A stretch of 64,000 bases of DNA. Source: Metallosphaera tengchongensis (GTDB taxonomy: Archaea; Thermoproteota; Thermoprotei_A; Sulfolobales; Sulfolobaceae). Where the stretch lies: contig NZ_CP049074.1 of the NCBI RefSeq assembly GCF_013343295.1, positions 1,283,501 to 1,347,500 of the forward strand, given 5' to 3'. The position numbers and the translations under genes are program-made. Below, piece after piece: positions 25,530 through 34,718 of this stretch (its first letter is position 1; each line of letters begins with the position of its first letter). Below the pieces are notes generated by a model. The model was not told the origin of the DNA. It was given only the letters and a program-made list of their open reading frames with translations, and searched no databases.

Positions 25530-26867
25530 GTGGACGATGCAGAGCTTCTATCAATGATGACAGAGTGGAACTTCTGGGGAGGAAAAATAGATGTAGGCAT
25601 TGAAAGAGAGAGGTATATAAACAATGTCTTGAGGTTATTAAAAGCTATTAACATTGTAGCGTTGTCTGGGATAAGAAGGAGTGGGAAATCAACGATAGGT
25701 TTACAAGCCTTAAAGAAGCTTATCGATAGTGGGATTGACATCAATGATACGCTAGTGATTAGACTCGATGATGAAAGGTTGCTAAATCTCGATTATGCCA
25801 CTCTACTGAGAATATATGATTTATACACTACTCACATAAAGAGTAGTCAAGAAAGTACAACGTATGTATTGCTTGATGAAGCTCAAGAGGTCAACGGGTG
25901 GGAGAGGTTCGTCAGAGGACTAGCAGATAGAGGAAAGGCTAAGTTCTTAGTAACCGGCTCCTCTGCCAAACTGCTAAGTTCCGAATATACAACCCTGTTA
26001 TCTGGGAGGCACGTTGAGGTGAGGATATTTCCATTGGACTTTAAGGAGTACTTGTCATTTCATTCTATAAAAGTAGACTCCAAACTAGAATTTGCTAGAA
26101 ATCTTGAAAGAATCAAAAAATTGTTGGAAGAATACTTAAGTCTAGGAGGACTACCTCAAATAACACTAAATAAAGATTTAGCGCTTGAGCTACTGGATTC
26201 CCATTTCGATACTATTATAGTTAAGGACGTTGTCAGAAGATATAGAATAAGGGATGAGAACAAGATAAGGACCTTGGCTAAATACTACATCTCCTCAGTT
26301 GCGTCTAGAGTGACTTTTAACAGTGTATCCAAGTTCCTTAAGATACCGGTCAAGACCGTGGAGAGGTACTCGAAATATTTAGAAAATTCATATCTTATTT
26401 ACTTTTTAAGGAACTTCTCATTCAGCGTAAAGGCAGTCGAGAACTCTCCAAGAAAGGTCCACGTTGTGGACAACGGTTTCATCAAATTGTTTAATCCTAG
26501 ACTGTCCAGGGGTCACCTACTCGAATCCCTAGTCTTTCAACATCTTTATAGATATTCCCTAAATAAGAAGGACCTGGAACTATATTACTGGTATGATGGG
26601 AACTATGAAATTGACTTCTTACTCAAAAGCCCGAACAATATCTTACCCATCCAAGTAGCTTACGAGATTAATGACCAAGAAACAATGAAAAGGGAACTTA
26701 GGGCTATAGATAAGTTTAAAGAGAAAGTTAGACCGGTTGACAGAACTTTACTAGTCACTTACCATACCGTTAACGAGAGCGTTGGTGAAAATGAAGTGAT
26801 CCTTCTTCCAGCTTACTCGTTCCTGACTAGATACGAAGAGGTGTTGGGCGAGATAATGGATGCGTAA
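25530..26867 (+). CDS. AAA ATPase with DUF4143 domain
   Basis: 445 residues. Walker A GIRRSGKST (about 47-55), Walker B TTYVLLDEAQEV (about 110-121), sensor FLVTGSSAKLL. In the second half is the DUF4143 domain, whose late motifs YYWYDGNYEIDFLL and ILPIQVAYE resemble a PD-(D/E)XK-like fold. Such ATPases are common in archaea, often many paralogs per genome, and their role is not settled. GTG start, probably leaderless. Lower G+C than its neighbours suggests transfer. Confidence 0.75.
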   Translation: MDDAELLSMMTEWNFWGGKIDVGIERERYINNVLRLLKAINIVALSGIRRSGKSTIGLQALKKLIDSGIDINDTLVIRLDDERLLNLDYATLLRIYDLYTTHIKSSQESTTYVLLDEAQEVNGWERFVRGLADRGKAKFLVTGSSAKLLSSEYTTLLSGRHVEVRIFPLDFKEYLSFHSIKVDSKLEFARNLERIKKLLEEYLSLGGLPQITLNKDLALELLDSHFDTIIVKDVVRRYRIRDENKIRTLAKYYISSVASRVTFNSVSKFLKIPVKTVERYSKYLENSYLIYFLRNFSFSVKAVENSPRKVHVVDNGFIKLFNPRLSRGHLLESLVFQHLYRYSLNKKDLELYYWYDGNYEIDFLLKSPNNILPIQVAYEINDQETMKRELRAIDKFKEKVRPVDRTLLVTYHTVNESVGENEVILLPAYSFLTRYEEVLGEIMDA

Positions 26868-26967
26868 CTTTATTCAGTTGTAAGGAAGTTTTATTCGAAT
26901 TGCAAAATAGAGAAGTAGTTTTATACGTTTTTCATCCCCGTCATGGATGGTGGGCTTTCAAGAATTT

Positions 26968-27000
26968 CTGACTTTTCCTACCCCTAAAGGATGGGCTTCC
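26968..27000 (-). repeat. GTCAG hairpin, solo IS-type right end
   Basis: On the minus strand it reads GGAAGCCCATCCTTTAGGGG then TAGGAAAAGTCAG, a diverged but complete copy of the dispersed element. Confidence 0.45.
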
Positions 27001-27107
27001 CCTACTTTGTAAATACCTTGTTTAAAAGTATAAGTGAGGTTCTAAACGATCTCTTAATCCTTGTCTTTAATTAGAAAACTCATTAAAAAACAAAAACCTC
27101 GAACTAC

Positions 27108-27872
27108 TCAACTTTTGAACTGAGGTTTCCTCTTCTCTAGAAACGCCTTCATGCCCTCCTTACCGTCCTCAGACATTAAAGAGACGTAGAAGTTCCTTCT
27201 TTCCAGGTCAAGTCCCTGTTGTAAAGTAGTGTCCAATGCCTTATTGACAGCCTCCTTCCCTAGTTCCACTGCGAAACCTGACCTTTCTCCTATTTCCCTA
27301 GCTAGCCTCAACGCCTCCCTCATTAAGGCCTCGTCTGGAACGACTTTATCTACAAGTCCCATCCTATACCCATCCCATGCGGAGATCAGCCTACCAGTAA
27401 GGACTAAGTCCATGGCCCTGTACTTTCCAATAGTCCTAGTTAGCCTTTGGGTCCCACCAGCACCTGGTATGATACCAAGGTTGATCTCAGGTTGCCCTAA
27501 CCTTGCGCTCTCTGCTGCTATTATCACGTCGCATGCCATGGCTAACTCAAGTCCGCCTCCAGCGGTGACCCCGTTGAGAGCAGCTATGATCGGTTTCCTG
27601 AAACCTCTCATGGCGTCCCATAAGGGCATATGCCCTTCCCTGACCACATCCTCCAGTGACATTCCCAACATCTCCTTTACGTCCGCCCCAGCACTGAACG
27701 CCTTTCCGTTCCCCGTTATGATCACAGCCTTTACCTCTCCCTTGAGCCGGTTGAACTCCCTTACTAGGTCGTGTACCATTTCCATGTTTATGGCGTTTAG
27801 TCTCTCCGGCCTGTTTAGCCTGACTATTCCTATTCTATCCTTTACCTCCACTTGGACTGTCATCTCACTCAC
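27108..27872 (-). CDS. Enoyl-CoA hydratase (crotonase family)
   Basis: 254 residues. Oxyanion-hole motifs AFSAGADVKEM and GGGLELAMACD, with both acid/base glutamates present (Glu109, and Glu129 in GQPEINLGIIPGAGGTQRL). This is the arrangement of true hydratases. Substrate could be crotonyl-CoA, 3-hydroxypropionyl-CoA or a longer enoyl-CoA. The start GTG overlaps the end of the second crotonase gene by eight bases, so both are co-transcribed, with this gene second. Confidence 0.85.
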   Translation of the reverse strand: MSEMTVQVEVKDRIGIVRLNRPERLNAINMEMVHDLVREFNRLKGEVKAVIITGNGKAFSAGADVKEMLGMSLEDVVREGHMPLWDAMRGFRKPIIAALNGVTAGGGLELAMACDVIIAAESARLGQPEINLGIIPGAGGTQRLTRTIGKYRAMDLVLTGRLISAWDGYRMGLVDKVVPDEALMREALRLAREIGERSGFAVELGKEAVNKALDTTLQQGLDLERRNFYVSLMSEDGKEGMKAFLEKRKPQFKS

Positions 27873-28617
27873 CCCTAAATTGAGGCTTTCTCTTCTCTAG
27901 AAAAGCCTTCACCCCCTCCTTGAAGTCTGCAGTTGTACCCAAGTACCCTTGCATTGCCGACTCGTACTCCAGGAACTCGTCTAGGTCATGAAATAGGGCC
28001 CTGTTCAACAGCCTCTTCGAAGCGGAGTAGGACTTAAAGGGTCCAGAAGATATCTCCTCGGCCAACTTCAGAGCGTCCTCCAATGGGTTATCGGAAAGTC
28101 TAACAATCCCCTGTTGGCTCATCTCCTCAGCAGTGATTTCCCCGCCCAAGAGGAGTTTCTCCAGAAACTTAGTACCTCCAAGTCTAGGCAACATCAAGGC
28201 CAACCCTGTGTCAGGAGCTAACCCTATGTTGTGGAACGCCGTGACAAACTTTACGTTCTTTGAAGCTAACCTGATATCACAGGCTAAGGAGAGACTTATA
28301 CCAGCTCCAGCAACTACGCCAGATATTGCAGAAATGAATATCTTTGGAGAAAACCGTATCTCCCTTAGGATTGGATAGAAACTGTTCCTCAAGTCCTCAG
28401 TCAAGTCATCAGACACGGACGAGATGTCAGCCCCCACTGAGAAGGCCCTTCCAGAGCCTGTTATCACTGCCACTCTCTTGGTAGGGTCTGAGTTGAACTT
28501 CCTCAGGTAGCCAAGGAGCTCCTCCCTCAACTCAAGGTTCAGCGCGTTGAGCTTTTCAGGTCTGTTTAAGACGAGTAGTAAAACGGAACCTCTTTCTTCA
28601 AACTGAACCGACGGCAT
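27865..28617 (-). CDS. Crotonase-family isomerase-like protein (PaaG type)
   Basis: 250 residues, tandem paralog of the downstream hydratase; the two share the C-terminal FLEKRKPQF. Hydratase Glu residues are replaced: GAGISLSLACD in place of GGGLEL, and FHNIGLAPDTGLAL in place of PEINLG. The Asp in LAPDTG is the pattern of PaaG/enoyl-CoA isomerases. It may shift a double bond and hand the product to the hydratase. First gene of the pair. Confidence 0.75.
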   Translation of the reverse strand: MPSVQFEERGSVLLLVLNRPEKLNALNLELREELLGYLRKFNSDPTKRVAVITGSGRAFSVGADISSVSDDLTEDLRNSFYPILREIRFSPKIFISAISGVVAGAGISLSLACDIRLASKNVKFVTAFHNIGLAPDTGLALMLPRLGGTKFLEKLLLGGEITAEEMSQQGIVRLSDNPLEDALKLAEEISSGPFKSYSASKRLLNRALFHDLDEFLEYESAMQGYLGTTADFKEGVKAFLEKRKPQFRGE

Positions 28618-28970
28618 TATGATAGGTTCATGTTCATATATATAAAACTTGGTTTATATAAATATCAGGGATAGTCCAGATTCAATTAAGGAAAGCCTCG
28701 ACCTTTAGAGCGGGGGAGGAAGTCTGTGCATCAGCTAGGGGGAGATAACTAATCTGGATTTCTTTTGGTGAAATTCTCATTCTAACGTCAATTTCATTCT
28801 GTACACTGAGACGCGAGGTAGCTCTCCATCTGTTATTCCTTGTAAAAACAAGTAAATGGAGGACTCTATGAGCATAACCTTAATCGATGCCTCAATATCC
28901 TGTTAATATACCCTTAACATTAAGGGGATTATATTTTATCTTTTCTGGAAGAAAATGTATTTGTGAGAAG
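28618..28970. other. Gene-free stretch with hairpin copy
   Basis: 353 bp between divergent genes. It holds one hairpin copy (28691-28726) and, at the right end, a short sequence ATGCCTCAA at 28887 that recurs at 28971. Confidence 0.45.
28691..28726 (+). repeat. GTCAG-type hairpin, solo IS-type right end
   Basis: GAAAGCCTCGACCTTTAGAG then CGGGGGAGGAAGTCTG; same layout as the 10511 copy, with the end changed from GTCAG to GTCTG. Confidence 0.45.
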
Positions 28971-29411
28971 ATGCCTCAACAGTATTCACTTTACCGATCG
29001 GAAAACAAAAAGGACGAGCTTATTGAGAAGACGTTAGAAGTGTCTTTGGGCGGTGGTACATTCTATCTCGATGTCCCTAGAAATCCAATGGTTTATGTCT
29101 CCGAAACTAAGGGTATAATATACATCAACGGATCATCGTATTGGGATTCCATCATGTACATGTTTAGGGATATAAAGGGCGAATTTACCAGGTACATTAC
29201 AGTGTTGGCACAATCCCTAGGAAAGACACCCATCTCAACTAGAGATGAACTTCTTGAGGTGGATGAAAACAAGGGAGTTGAGAAGAGAAAGTATTCCATA
29301 AACGTTTATGATATTGAAGTGGGATTTTACTATAACGTTTATCTACCCCAAGGCACGAGGAACGGTTTCATCGAAATAATACCATTCTTTATGCAGAAAT
29401 CAAAACACTGA
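28971..29411 (+). CDS. Hypothetical protein, 146 aa
   Basis: I take ATG 28971 as the start; the ATG at 28887 would add 28 residues made of promoter-like T/A-rich sequence. The protein is rich in Tyr and charged residues, with beta-strand patterns (GGGTFYLDVP, GFYYNVYLP) and no membrane segment. Family not recognised. Confidence 0.5.
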   Translation: MPQQYSLYRSENKKDELIEKTLEVSLGGGTFYLDVPRNPMVYVSETKGIIYINGSSYWDSIMYMFRDIKGEFTRYITVLAQSLGKTPISTRDELLEVDENKGVEKRKYSINVYDIEVGFYYNVYLPQGTRNGFIEIIPFFMQKSKH

Positions 29412-29631
29412 TCAAAGAGATCACTTGATATTCCTCCTGTTCTTGATAAAAGTCCTTTAAAAACTTAGACTGTTCTCAGCAAGATCTCTAATTTATCGTA
29501 ACATATAATAGTAAATCTAAAACTCTCTTCATGAAACCACAATCTCTTTTCTTTACCATTTATGGAGATTATGTTGTAAAAAATTAAAAAGAGCCTGTCT
29601 CTCTCAGGATTGATAAGGCTAATGGTCTACT

Positions 29632-29925
29632 TTGGTTTCAGTGGAGCAGGGATTAGCCCATGGCATTATGACCAGAAAAATTAGTCTTTTACACTTAGAG
29701 AAGCTAAGAAATATGTTAGGCGATAGCAATCAGGATTTGAACCTTATCTGGAAGCAGGAGAATCTTCAGTTAATTTGGTTAAGTGGTATGGCTAAGAAAG
29801 TAGTTAGTGAAGCCCTAACTAGGTTTTCATATAATATTAAACCCTTAGCCAATCAGCTTAAAAAAGATCTAGGGATTGAAACTGATGACGTCGAATTTCT
29901 GAAGAAACCAACATTTCTTCATTAA
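29632..29925 (+). CDS. Hypothetical protein, up to 97 aa
   Basis: Possible starts are TTG 29632, GTG 29641 or ATG 29668. Charged, helical, with no cysteines and no recognised motif. Confidence is modest because start and homologs are unknown. Confidence 0.4.
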   Translation: MVSVEQGLAHGIMTRKISLLHLEKLRNMLGDSNQDLNLIWKQENLQLIWLSGMAKKVVSEALTRFSYNIKPLANQLKKDLGIETDDVEFLKKPTFLH

Positions 29926-30062
29926 ACATTAAAAAGGTCACTTCTAGGAAGTTTAATATATTTGAATTTAATGAATTACTTCCGCTTATCCTTCAACATC
30001 CCTTGCCCTAAATCTCGCTCGCTAATTCATCACTATAAAATTTAAAAAGTAGAGTTACTTTA

Positions 30063-30752
30063 TTACTTCTTCCCTCCACGAATCAGAAGAGATTTTACCA
30101 GCTGAATAGATAGGGAAGGATCTACTCCCTTAGGACATACTGCTGAGCATGACCCAGCGACCCTGCAAGACCACACTCCGTCTACGGTATCTAAACTGGC
30201 TAACCTCTCCTTATTTATATCCCTTGAATCTGCACTATACCTGTACGCTACGTTAATTGCTGCAGGACCTGGAAACTCCTTATTCGTTGCTACGATGGGA
30301 CAAGCGGAGTAGCAGAGAGCACATTGTATACAGTAATTGAACTGTAGGTACTTCTTCACCTCTTCATCCTTTTGCCTATATGGTTTAGTTGGAGTTTCCT
30401 GCTCAGAATCCGAAATAAGGTAAGGTTTAACTGACTTGTATTTCTTGAAGAAATCCCCAAGATCTGGCACTAAACCCCTAATTGTCCTGAGATTTCTCAA
30501 GGGTTCGACCTCTATCTCGTTAGGAAGACCTTTCACCTTAGTGAGACAGGCTAACCTAGGCCTCCCATTCACTATCATACCACAAGAGCCGCAAAGAGCC
30601 ATCCTGCACGAGTACCTCAAAACTAGTGACGGGTCTTTTTCTTCTCTGATTTTGAGGAGAAGCTCTAAGACCGTTGTGTAATCGTCTATTTCACTTTCAT
30701 TTACCTCGTAACTTCTTACCCCTTTCCCGTCGTGAACTTTAAGTCTTCTCAT
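30063..30752 (-). CDS. sdhB: Succinate dehydrogenase iron-sulfur subunit
   Basis: 229 residues with the normal 11 cysteines. The [2Fe-2S] ligands are Cys49, 54, 57 and 69 in YSCRMALCGSCG and ACLT. The C-terminal ligands are Cys141, 144, 147, 151 in CIQCALCYSACP and Cys196, 202, 206 in CRVAGSCSAVCP, giving the [4Fe-4S] and [3Fe-4S] centres. Last gene of the fumarase-SDH operon, 5 bp after sdhD. It links SdhA to the membrane quinone site. Confidence 0.9.
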   Translation of the reverse strand: MRRLKVHDGKGVRSYEVNESEIDDYTTVLELLLKIREEKDPSLVLRYSCRMALCGSCGMIVNGRPRLACLTKVKGLPNEIEVEPLRNLRTIRGLVPDLGDFFKKYKSVKPYLISDSEQETPTKPYRQKDEEVKKYLQFNYCIQCALCYSACPIVATNKEFPGPAAINVAYRYSADSRDINKERLASLDTVDGVWSCRVAGSCSAVCPKGVDPSLSIQLVKSLLIRGGKK

Positions 30753-30757
30753 TCAAT

Positions 30758-31081
30758 TCACCTTATTGTCATGACACCTATAACCAAAACGAGAAGGAAA
30801 ATTATTCCCACAAAAATCTGAGTAAGGAGTACTGACGTTTTTTTACTTCCAACGTCCCTAAGGAATCTTCGTATTCCTAAACTTGAGTGAACTAATACTA
30901 AGCCTAGGAGGATCAAAAGAGAAACTGAGTAGGGAGAGGGTGAAAGCTCCTTAATAACCGTCCCGTAAGCTACGTTATTTTCAAGTCCCCCCGAGGATAG
31001 CGAGAGCAAGTGAACCACGACTAGAGCGAAAATACCAATCCCGGTTACGTATACCATTAGCCTGATGGACGACTCCTTCAT
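30758..31081 (-). CDS. sdhD: Succinate dehydrogenase membrane anchor SdhD
   Basis: 107 residues from the ATG at 31081, three membrane segments. His24 (VVVHLL) and His65 (VLVHSSLGIRR) are positioned as heme ligands, in the same relation as in SdhC. The ATG overlaps the sdhC stop (ATGA). An upstream in-frame extension to 31174 exists but lies inside sdhC and is unlikely to be used. Confidence 0.75.
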   Translation of the reverse strand: MKESSIRLMVYVTGIGIFALVVVHLLSLSSGGLENNVAYGTVIKELSPSPYSVSLLILLGLVLVHSSLGIRRFLRDVGSKKTSVLLTQIFVGIIFLLVLVIGVMTIR

Positions 31082-31485
31082 ACTAATATCACCAAACCCG
31101 CAAGGATAGTGAGCGCTATTCCAATAATTCCCATTGCCAACACGTAAATCTGATGCCTCTTTCCCGTTAACCACACGGTGTATGGGTACTCCTGCTCCTT
31201 CGGTTTAGTGAGAAGTACTCCGGTTTCTATCAACATAATTCTCACACCGTTTATACCATGGAAGATAAGCGAGGCTGTGACGATTATTAATAATATTTTC
31301 CCTAAGATGCTCGAATCCAACAACAAGAGAGAGTTCCAAGTTCCTCTACCATAAACTACCTCGTGAACGAAAATAACATGACCGACTATGAAGAAAGTCA
31401 GTATCCAACCGGTTATCCTGTGAAAAAGGAAAAGTACCCTTTCCTTGTTCCATCCGAATACCCTGAACCACTCCCTCATACCCAT
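31078..31485 (-). CDS. sdhC: Succinate dehydrogenase cytochrome b subunit SdhC
   Basis: 135 residues, three membrane helices. FHRITGW (His22) and FHGINGVRIM (His76) are the classic heme-b histidine contexts of SdhC. Starts directly after the sdhA stop. Well-studied Sulfolobales enzymes use cysteine-rich SdhE/SdhF instead, so this is a different, b-type SDH. Confidence 0.85.
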   Translation of the reverse strand: MGMREWFRVFGWNKERVLFLFHRITGWILTFFIVGHVIFVHEVVYGRGTWNSLLLLDSSILGKILLIIVTASLIFHGINGVRIMLIETGVLLTKPKEQEYPYTVWLTGKRHQIYVLAMGIIGIALTILAGLVILV

Positions 31486-33207
31486 TCAGTACACCCTCTC
31501 CGTAGGTTTCCATTTCGTTACGGTCACGGGAACGTAGGAAACCAATGGGCCATCCCTAGTGTATGATGCAAGACTATGCTTTAGGAAATTTCCGTCATCC
31601 CTGGAAGGGAAGTCCTGTCTGAAGTGAGCCCCTCTAGACTCCTTTCTGTAAAGAGCAGAGGTTGCTATCACCTCAGCAAGATCCAGCAAATTAAGGACTT
31701 CGTGAGCGTGAACCCACTCCAGATTATATTCAAACGCTCTGTCTCTCACGTACATGTCCCTTGAGGCTTCCTTGAGATCTCTTATTGTCTTTATTGCTTC
31801 CATCAGATCTCTTTCGTTCCTAAACACCCCGACTTTTTCCTCCATTACGTCCTGAAGTTTGTTTCTTATCTCGTAAGGAGTGACAGCACCTCTCTCCTTC
31901 TTGACAACGTTAAATGAAGACTCAACGTACTTATCTATGTCTTCAACTGGTTTGTCCATGAGTTCTCCGTCAAGAGCCATAACGTAGTTGAAGGCTGATT
32001 TACCGGCCCACTTTCCTGTCACTAAACAGGCTGGAAGAGAGTTGGATCCTAGCCTATTTGCGCCATGTAAACTTACGTTTGCCACTTCCCCAGCAGCGAA
32101 GACGCCCTTTAACGTAGTGCTGAGTTCTGTCCCCATTACGTGAATACCCCCCATCGAGTAATGGGCTGCAGGTAGAACCGGAATTGGTTCTTCAAGAGGA
32201 TCCTTACCAAGGAACTGTATTGAGTTCTCCCTAAACGTTTTATATATGCTCTTTAGCCTTTCCTCGCCTACTGGTCTAGTGTCGAGGAGGACGGCCTTCA
32301 CACCTCGTGGGCCCTCGACCCCTTTCCCTTCGCTTATTTCCGTAAATATTGCCCTTGTAACAATGTCCCTGGCTGCAAGCTCCATCTTTCTTGGGGCATA
32401 CTTTTTCATAAACCTTTCACCGTCAGAGTTAAGCAGAAGAGCCCCATGCCCACGTAAAGCTTCAGTAGCTGGTATTCCATAAGGAATCATGGTGGTTGGT
32501 AACCATTGTATGAACTCCATGTCTTTCAAAGGTATTCCTGCCCTGTAGGCCATGGCTAGTCCGTCCCCAGTCACCGTGTGGGAGTATGTCACGTATTTGT
32601 ATATTCTCCCAACGCCACCAGTAGCAACAATGAGAGCCTTAGCCTTGAAATATACGAAATTCCCCGTAGCCCTCTCCATGGTCAGAAGACCATTGAACCT
32701 ACCTTCGTTAGCTAGTATGGCTGTAGCGAAGAATTCATGATAAAACCTTATGTTATCCCCCTTCAAGGCCCTGTCATATAGTGTTTTCATGAGGAAAAAT
32801 CCAGTTCTATCGTAAGCGAAATACGTTCTAGGCACCTCATGGGCTCCAAAGGACCTAGCTAGGAGGTTCCCTTCCTGATCTCTCGCCCATGGCATTCCCC
32901 AATGTTCTAGTTGAATGATTTCGCCTGGGGCGTCCATGACGAACTGCTGTACTGCGTCTTGATCTGCTAAGAAGTCGGACCCCTTAACAGTGTCATAAGC
33001 GTGCTGCTCAAACGAGTCCCCCTCTCTCATCACGGCAGCGGCACCTCCCTCTGGTGCCACAGAGTGGGATCTCATCACTTGGACTTTAGAGATCACGGCG
33101 ACCTCATATTTTCCTCTCGACAATTTATCGAATTCTATGGCAGCCCTAAGCCCAGCTAAGCCGCTCCCTAGAACAACAAGGTCAGTGTTGACAACTTCAG
33201 CTTTCAC
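31486..33207 (-). CDS. sdhA: Succinate dehydrogenase/fumarate reductase flavoprotein subunit
   Basis: 573 residues. Rossmann motif LGSGLAGLRAA at 13-23; RSHSVAPEGGAAAV carries the histidine for covalent FAD (His48). Later come HGANRLGSNSLPACLVTGK in the flavin-binding part and the C-terminal helical domain with Arg/His for dicarboxylates. Its start overlaps the fumarase beta gene by 11 bp. It oxidises succinate to fumarate, or works in reverse. Confidence 0.92.
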   Translation of the reverse strand: MKAEVVNTDLVVLGSGLAGLRAAIEFDKLSRGKYEVAVISKVQVMRSHSVAPEGGAAAVMREGDSFEQHAYDTVKGSDFLADQDAVQQFVMDAPGEIIQLEHWGMPWARDQEGNLLARSFGAHEVPRTYFAYDRTGFFLMKTLYDRALKGDNIRFYHEFFATAILANEGRFNGLLTMERATGNFVYFKAKALIVATGGVGRIYKYVTYSHTVTGDGLAMAYRAGIPLKDMEFIQWLPTTMIPYGIPATEALRGHGALLLNSDGERFMKKYAPRKMELAARDIVTRAIFTEISEGKGVEGPRGVKAVLLDTRPVGEERLKSIYKTFRENSIQFLGKDPLEEPIPVLPAAHYSMGGIHVMGTELSTTLKGVFAAGEVANVSLHGANRLGSNSLPACLVTGKWAGKSAFNYVMALDGELMDKPVEDIDKYVESSFNVVKKERGAVTPYEIRNKLQDVMEEKVGVFRNERDLMEAIKTIRDLKEASRDMYVRDRAFEYNLEWVHAHEVLNLLDLAEVIATSALYRKESRGAHFRQDFPSRDDGNFLKHSLASYTRDGPLVSYVPVTVTKWKPTERVY

Positions 33208-33778
33208 TTTGATCTCCCTGTAAAGCCCTCAAGTTGGCTAGAACCTTATTCTTAACGTTAAGAGGTAAGTTCTCTCCATCATTGTCGATGGCCACGAAAG
33301 CAGGACCCAGATCCTTGACCTCAACCTCAAATAGGGCCTCTCCTCGCAGGTCCTCCCACCACACATTGAGTACTCTCTCTATGGACGACGTAGCAATGGC
33401 TGCTGCCCCACCAACGAAGAGGAAATACGCTGCATTGTTTCTCTGGAAGTGAGAGTTCATTTTCTCTCCCAGTTCTCCTTTCCCTATGATACCCTTTACC
33501 CCATATTTACTTAGAAGGGAAGGGATGTATTTTTCCATTCTTTGCGAAGTTGTGACGCCCACTGAGAGTATTACGTACCTATCCATTTCCTTAGCGAAAC
33601 TCGGAGCTCCAAAGAAGATGACTTGGTTCCTTAGATCAACTGGTGGAGAGACCCCCTCCTCAAATATCCTCCTTAAGGTCGCGTCTCTCATTATATAAAT
33701 TTTACCTGAAAAATAGACTTGATCTCCCAATTCTAACGTGCTAACTACCTCATCTTTTAAAGGAGTGTGAATTTCCAT
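33197..33778 (-). CDS. Class I fumarase/tartrate dehydratase, beta subunit
   Basis: 193 residues from ATG 33778, which is preceded by GGAG at good spacing. A GTG at 33787 overlaps the alpha stop as GTGA and is the alternative. Family features: LRNQVIFFGAP, KYGVKGIIGKGELGEKM and AFVAIDNDGENL. It forms the second half of the iron-sulfur hydratase with the alpha subunit. Position before sdhA favours fumarate/malate interconversion over tartrate. Confidence 0.85.
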   Translation of the reverse strand: MEIHTPLKDEVVSTLELGDQVYFSGKIYIMRDATLRRIFEEGVSPPVDLRNQVIFFGAPSFAKEMDRYVILSVGVTTSQRMEKYIPSLLSKYGVKGIIGKGELGEKMNSHFQRNNAAYFLFVGGAAAIATSSIERVLNVWWEDLRGEALFEVEVKDLGPAFVAIDNDGENLPLNVKNKVLANLRALQGDQSES

Positions 33779-33783
33779 AAAGA

Positions 33784-34671
33784 TCACTCCAGGTAATGCA
33801 CTTCACCATTGCTCTCTATCTCAGCCTCGGCTCTCTCTCCACGCCAGCATTGAATATTTACGGCGACCGGGAGGCTGCTTATATGCGTCTCCGCCACCTC
33901 AACGTTTACGCCAAGAGCTGTGAAACGGCCACCCAGACCCATAGGCCCTACACCGAGCATGTTAACAGCTTCGAAAAGCTCCCTTTCCAATTTTGAAGCT
34001 TCAAGATCTTTGCTTCTAGAACCTAGGGGTCGAATAATAGCCTTCTTAGCTAGATACGTTACACTCTCAAAATCTCCCCCTATTCCCACACCAACGATAT
34101 ATGGCGGACAACCCTTCCCTCCAGCATTTGCTACTGTTTCGAGAACGAATTTTTTAACTCCAGCAATTCCGTCGGCAGGCCTCAGCATAGCCAGGGAACT
34201 CATGTTCTCTGAACCGGAGCCTTTTGGTATAGCCACAATCTTTACTTTGTCTTCCAGAGCTTCGTTGAGTTCTATGTGAATCACAGGGGAATTTTGCCCT
34301 GTATTGTCACCGGTGTTTACCCTGGATATCGGATGAACCATATTTGGCCTTAAGTGATACTTCAAAGTGGCGTTTCTAACGCCATCTTTCACGCTTTTTC
34401 TTAACTTAACGAGAGAGATGTCTATATCCCCAACTTCAACGAGGTAAACCGGGGTTCCTGTATCCTGACAAACCAGGATGTTCCTTTTGGTTGCTACCTC
34501 TATGTTTCTTAGTATAGTGGATAGAACTTTCTTCCCTAACTCCTCCTCTTCGACTTCATATGCCTCCTTTATCTTTCTCACCACATCAGTGGGAATGACC
34601 TTAAGGGCTTTGTAGTAAAGAGACTCAGAAACACTAGACACCACTTCATAAAAACTTGAACTTACGTTCAT
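33784..34671 (-). CDS. Class I fumarase/tartrate dehydratase, alpha subunit
   Basis: 295 residues from ATG 34671. Three cysteines for the [4Fe-4S] cluster: Cys68 in VCQDTGTP, Cys188 in GKGCPPYIVGVGIGG and Cys275 in NIQCWRGERAEA. It catalyses reversible hydration of fumarate to malate. First gene of a six-gene operon. A TATA region (GTATATATAC) with an adjacent GTATACG motif lies just upstream. An extension to 34722 is possible but would translate the promoter. Confidence 0.88.
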   Translation of the reverse strand: MNVSSSFYEVVSSVSESLYYKALKVIPTDVVRKIKEAYEVEEEELGKKVLSTILRNIEVATKRNILVCQDTGTPVYLVEVGDIDISLVKLRKSVKDGVRNATLKYHLRPNMVHPISRVNTGDNTGQNSPVIHIELNEALEDKVKIVAIPKGSGSENMSSLAMLRPADGIAGVKKFVLETVANAGGKGCPPYIVGVGIGGDFESVTYLAKKAIIRPLGSRSKDLEASKLERELFEAVNMLGVGPMGLGGRFTALGVNVEVAETHISSLPVAVNIQCWRGERAEAEIESNGEVHYLE

Positions 34672-34708
34672 TGGATAAGTATATATTATAATGGTATATA
34701 TACCTTTT

Positions 34709-34718
34709 CGTATACAAT
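34709..34718 (-). promoter_or_regulatory. GTATACG operator candidate, fumarase-SDH operon
   Basis: On the minus strand it reads ATTGTATACG, placed just upstream of the BRE/TATA element of the operon. It shares the core with sites at 36286, 36434 and 37649. Confidence 0.45.

Noticed and set aside
27229-27900. 223-codon plus-strand frame opposite the crotonase genes
   Set aside because: Antisense shadow: the minus-strand crotonase has complete active-site motifs, and this frame is Pro/Ser-rich as expected of the complement.
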